5,431 bases of DNA, taken from NCBI GenBank assembly GCA_949297565.1, contig CASFUI010000170.1:1-5431 (forward strand), in the 5' to 3' direction. Below are positions 4,297 to 5,431 of the stretch, in pieces. The notes under the pieces were generated by a model. That model worked only from the letters and a program-made list of their open reading frames with translations, was not told the origin of the DNA and did not search any database. Each line of letters begins with the position of its first letter. The first letter of the stretch is position 1. This DNA comes from an uncultured Eubacteriales bacterium. Lineage in GTDB: Bacteria > Bacillota > Clostridia > Lachnospirales > Lachnospiraceae. Made by a program: the position numbers and the translations under genes.

Positions 4297-5431
4297 TTAT
4301 TGCCTGTTTTCTGCATATTTCTTGATTTCACCGACCAGATAAAGCGAGCCGGTACAAAAAAGTACTCCCCCGCTTTTCCTTCTCAGCTCACAAGCTCCGT
4401 CAAACGCCTTGCAGACATCATTGTAATCCGTGACCGGCTGTCCGGTATATTTATCAAAAACTTTGTAAATCTGTGTATCGCCCAGCTTTCTTCTGCCCTC
4501 TATCTGCGTGACCACAAATTCATCAAACTCACCGCACTCACACAGTCTCTTTATCATTTTATCGTAATCCTTGTCATTCACGGCAGAAAACATTAATATT
4601 CGTCTCCTGTTCCCCGCAATAGACGGCACTGACTTAATAAGCGCATCTATACCCTCGGGATTGTGCGCACCGTCAACATAGACAAACGGTAAAATTTCTT
4701 CCATTCTGCCCTGCCAGCAAACGGCGCTGACCGCCGCATGGACCGGCTCCTCTGAAAGCCTGATATAACCGTGCTTCTCCATAACTGCTGCCGCCGTAAG
4801 CGCAAGCGCGCAGTTCTCAACCTGATAGATTGCGCCTGCACTTATCGAAAAGCAATCATTCTTATAATACCCATTACTAAGAGAAAAATCAATACGCTTT
4901 CCGCAGTTTTTAATTACAGCATAATCCTCCTGCGATACACCGAATGCCTCGCTCCCGTTATTCTCAGCCACTCCGCTTATAACACCGAAGGACTCATCGT
5001 CTCTCTTAAGAAAAACAACAGGCACTCCGGGCTTTATAATTCCTGCCTTTTCACCTGCAATTTTTTCTATTGTATCGCCCAGAACTGCAGTGTGCTCCAG
5101 GCTTATTGTTGCAATAACGCTAAGCAGAGGATTTCTCACAGCATTTGTAGCGTCCAGCCTTCCCCCAAGTCCCGTCTCAATTATACAGAAATCAACCTCA
5201 CGCCTCAAAAATATCAAAAGCGCCATACCGAAATAAAAATCAAAATATGCAAGACTGTCTTTTCCAAGCCTGTCCTGCACTGCCTTGACCTCAGAGAACG
5301 CCCGCACAAAATCTTCCCTGCACACAGGCTCGCCGTTCACCTGTATCCTCTCCCTCTCGTCCTCAAGATGCGGCGAGATAAACATTCCCGTGGTGTATCC
5401 GTTCTCCCTAAAAATCCTCTCCATATATGCG
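4297..5431 (-). CDS. folC: Folylpolyglutamate synthase / dihydrofolate synthase (FolC), N-terminus beyond window
   Basis: The frame is open to the window edge. Counting from the internal Met at 5424, 375 residues are present, with Ala-Tyr before it. Normal FolC is about 420-440 residues, so roughly the first 60, including the P-loop GTNGKGS, lie outside; the Met at 5424 is not the true start. Visible family motifs are FISPHLEDERERIQVNGEP (15-33), IIETGLGGRLDATN (81-94), ISLEHTAVLGDTIEKIAGEK then AGIIKPGVPVV (107-137), QGRMEEI (238-244) and the Mur-ligase-like YVDGAHNPEGIDAL (249-262). The C-terminal domain shows FSAVNDKDYDKMIKRL and a closing GGVLFCTGSLYLVGE. The enzyme is cytosolic and ATP-dependent: it adds glutamate to tetrahydrofolates and in many bacteria also makes dihydrofolate from dihydropteroate. 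Which activity this one has cannot be told here. The small acidic gene starts 62 bases downstream on the same strand, with no terminator seen between, so they may share a transcript. Confidence 0.95.
   Translation of the reverse strand, partial: AYMERIFRENGYTTGMFISPHLEDERERIQVNGEPVCREDFVRAFSEVKAVQDRLGKDSLAYFDFYFGMALLIFLRREVDFCIIETGLGGRLDATNAVRNPLLSVIATISLEHTAVLGDTIEKIAGEKAGIIKPGVPVVFLKRDDESFGVISGVAENNGSEAFGVSQEDYAVIKNCGKRIDFSLSNGYYKNDCFSISAGAIYQVENCALALTAAAVMEKHGYIRLSEEPVHAAVSAVCWQGRMEEILPFVYVDGAHNPEGIDALIKSVPSIAGNRRRILMFSAVNDKDYDKMIKRLCECGEFDEFVVTQIEGRRKLGDTQIYKVFDKYTGQPVTDYNDVCKAFDGACELRRKSGGVLFCTGSLYLVGEIKKYAENRQ

Overview
The window reads as a piece of the core sporulation region of an endospore-forming Firmicute. 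It is probably a Clostridia member, and I would guess Lachnospiraceae. The basis is the spoIIA operon followed directly by spoVA genes, moderate-to-low GC, and AGGAGG-type ribosome binding sites. The family-level guess is inference from general sequence character, not a phylogeny. Every gene lies on the minus strand, so transcription runs from position 5431 towards 1.

Upstream block, 5431 to about 2630. First comes the 3' part of folC (folylpolyglutamate/dihydrofolate synthase), whose N-terminus with the ATP P-loop lies outside the window. It is followed by a 46-residue very acidic protein of unknown function (4094-4234). Next is a 463-residue membrane protein with an N-terminal zinc ribbon, TPR repeats, one transmembrane helix, a coiled coil and further TPRs (2692-4083). 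The ribosome binding site of the TPR gene overlaps the stop codon of the small gene, so these two are probably translationally coupled. A strong hairpin plus U-tract (about 2631-2667) ends this block.

Sporulation block, about 2630 to 1. This holds spoIIAA (anti-anti-sigma, STAS), spoIIAB (anti-sigma kinase) and sigF/spoIIAC (forespore sigma factor), followed by spoVAA and the start of spoVAB. SpoIIAB binds and inhibits sigma-F and phosphorylates SpoIIAA on a serine. Dephosphorylated SpoIIAA frees sigma-F in the forespore. SpoVAA and SpoVAB are membrane parts of the system that moves dipicolinic acid into the spore. I see no terminator between sigF and spoVAA, so read-through is possible. dacF, which precedes spoIIAA in Bacillus subtilis, is not present here.

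The system is a known one. The less ordinary points are the two uncharacterised genes between folC and spoIIA, and the layout at the spoIIAB/sigF junction. There the two genes share one reading frame, separated by a single amber codon and six sense codons, with only a weak ribosome binding site for sigF. No RNA genes, mobile elements, CRISPR arrays or long repeats were seen, and no gene-free stretch exceeds about 120 bases.
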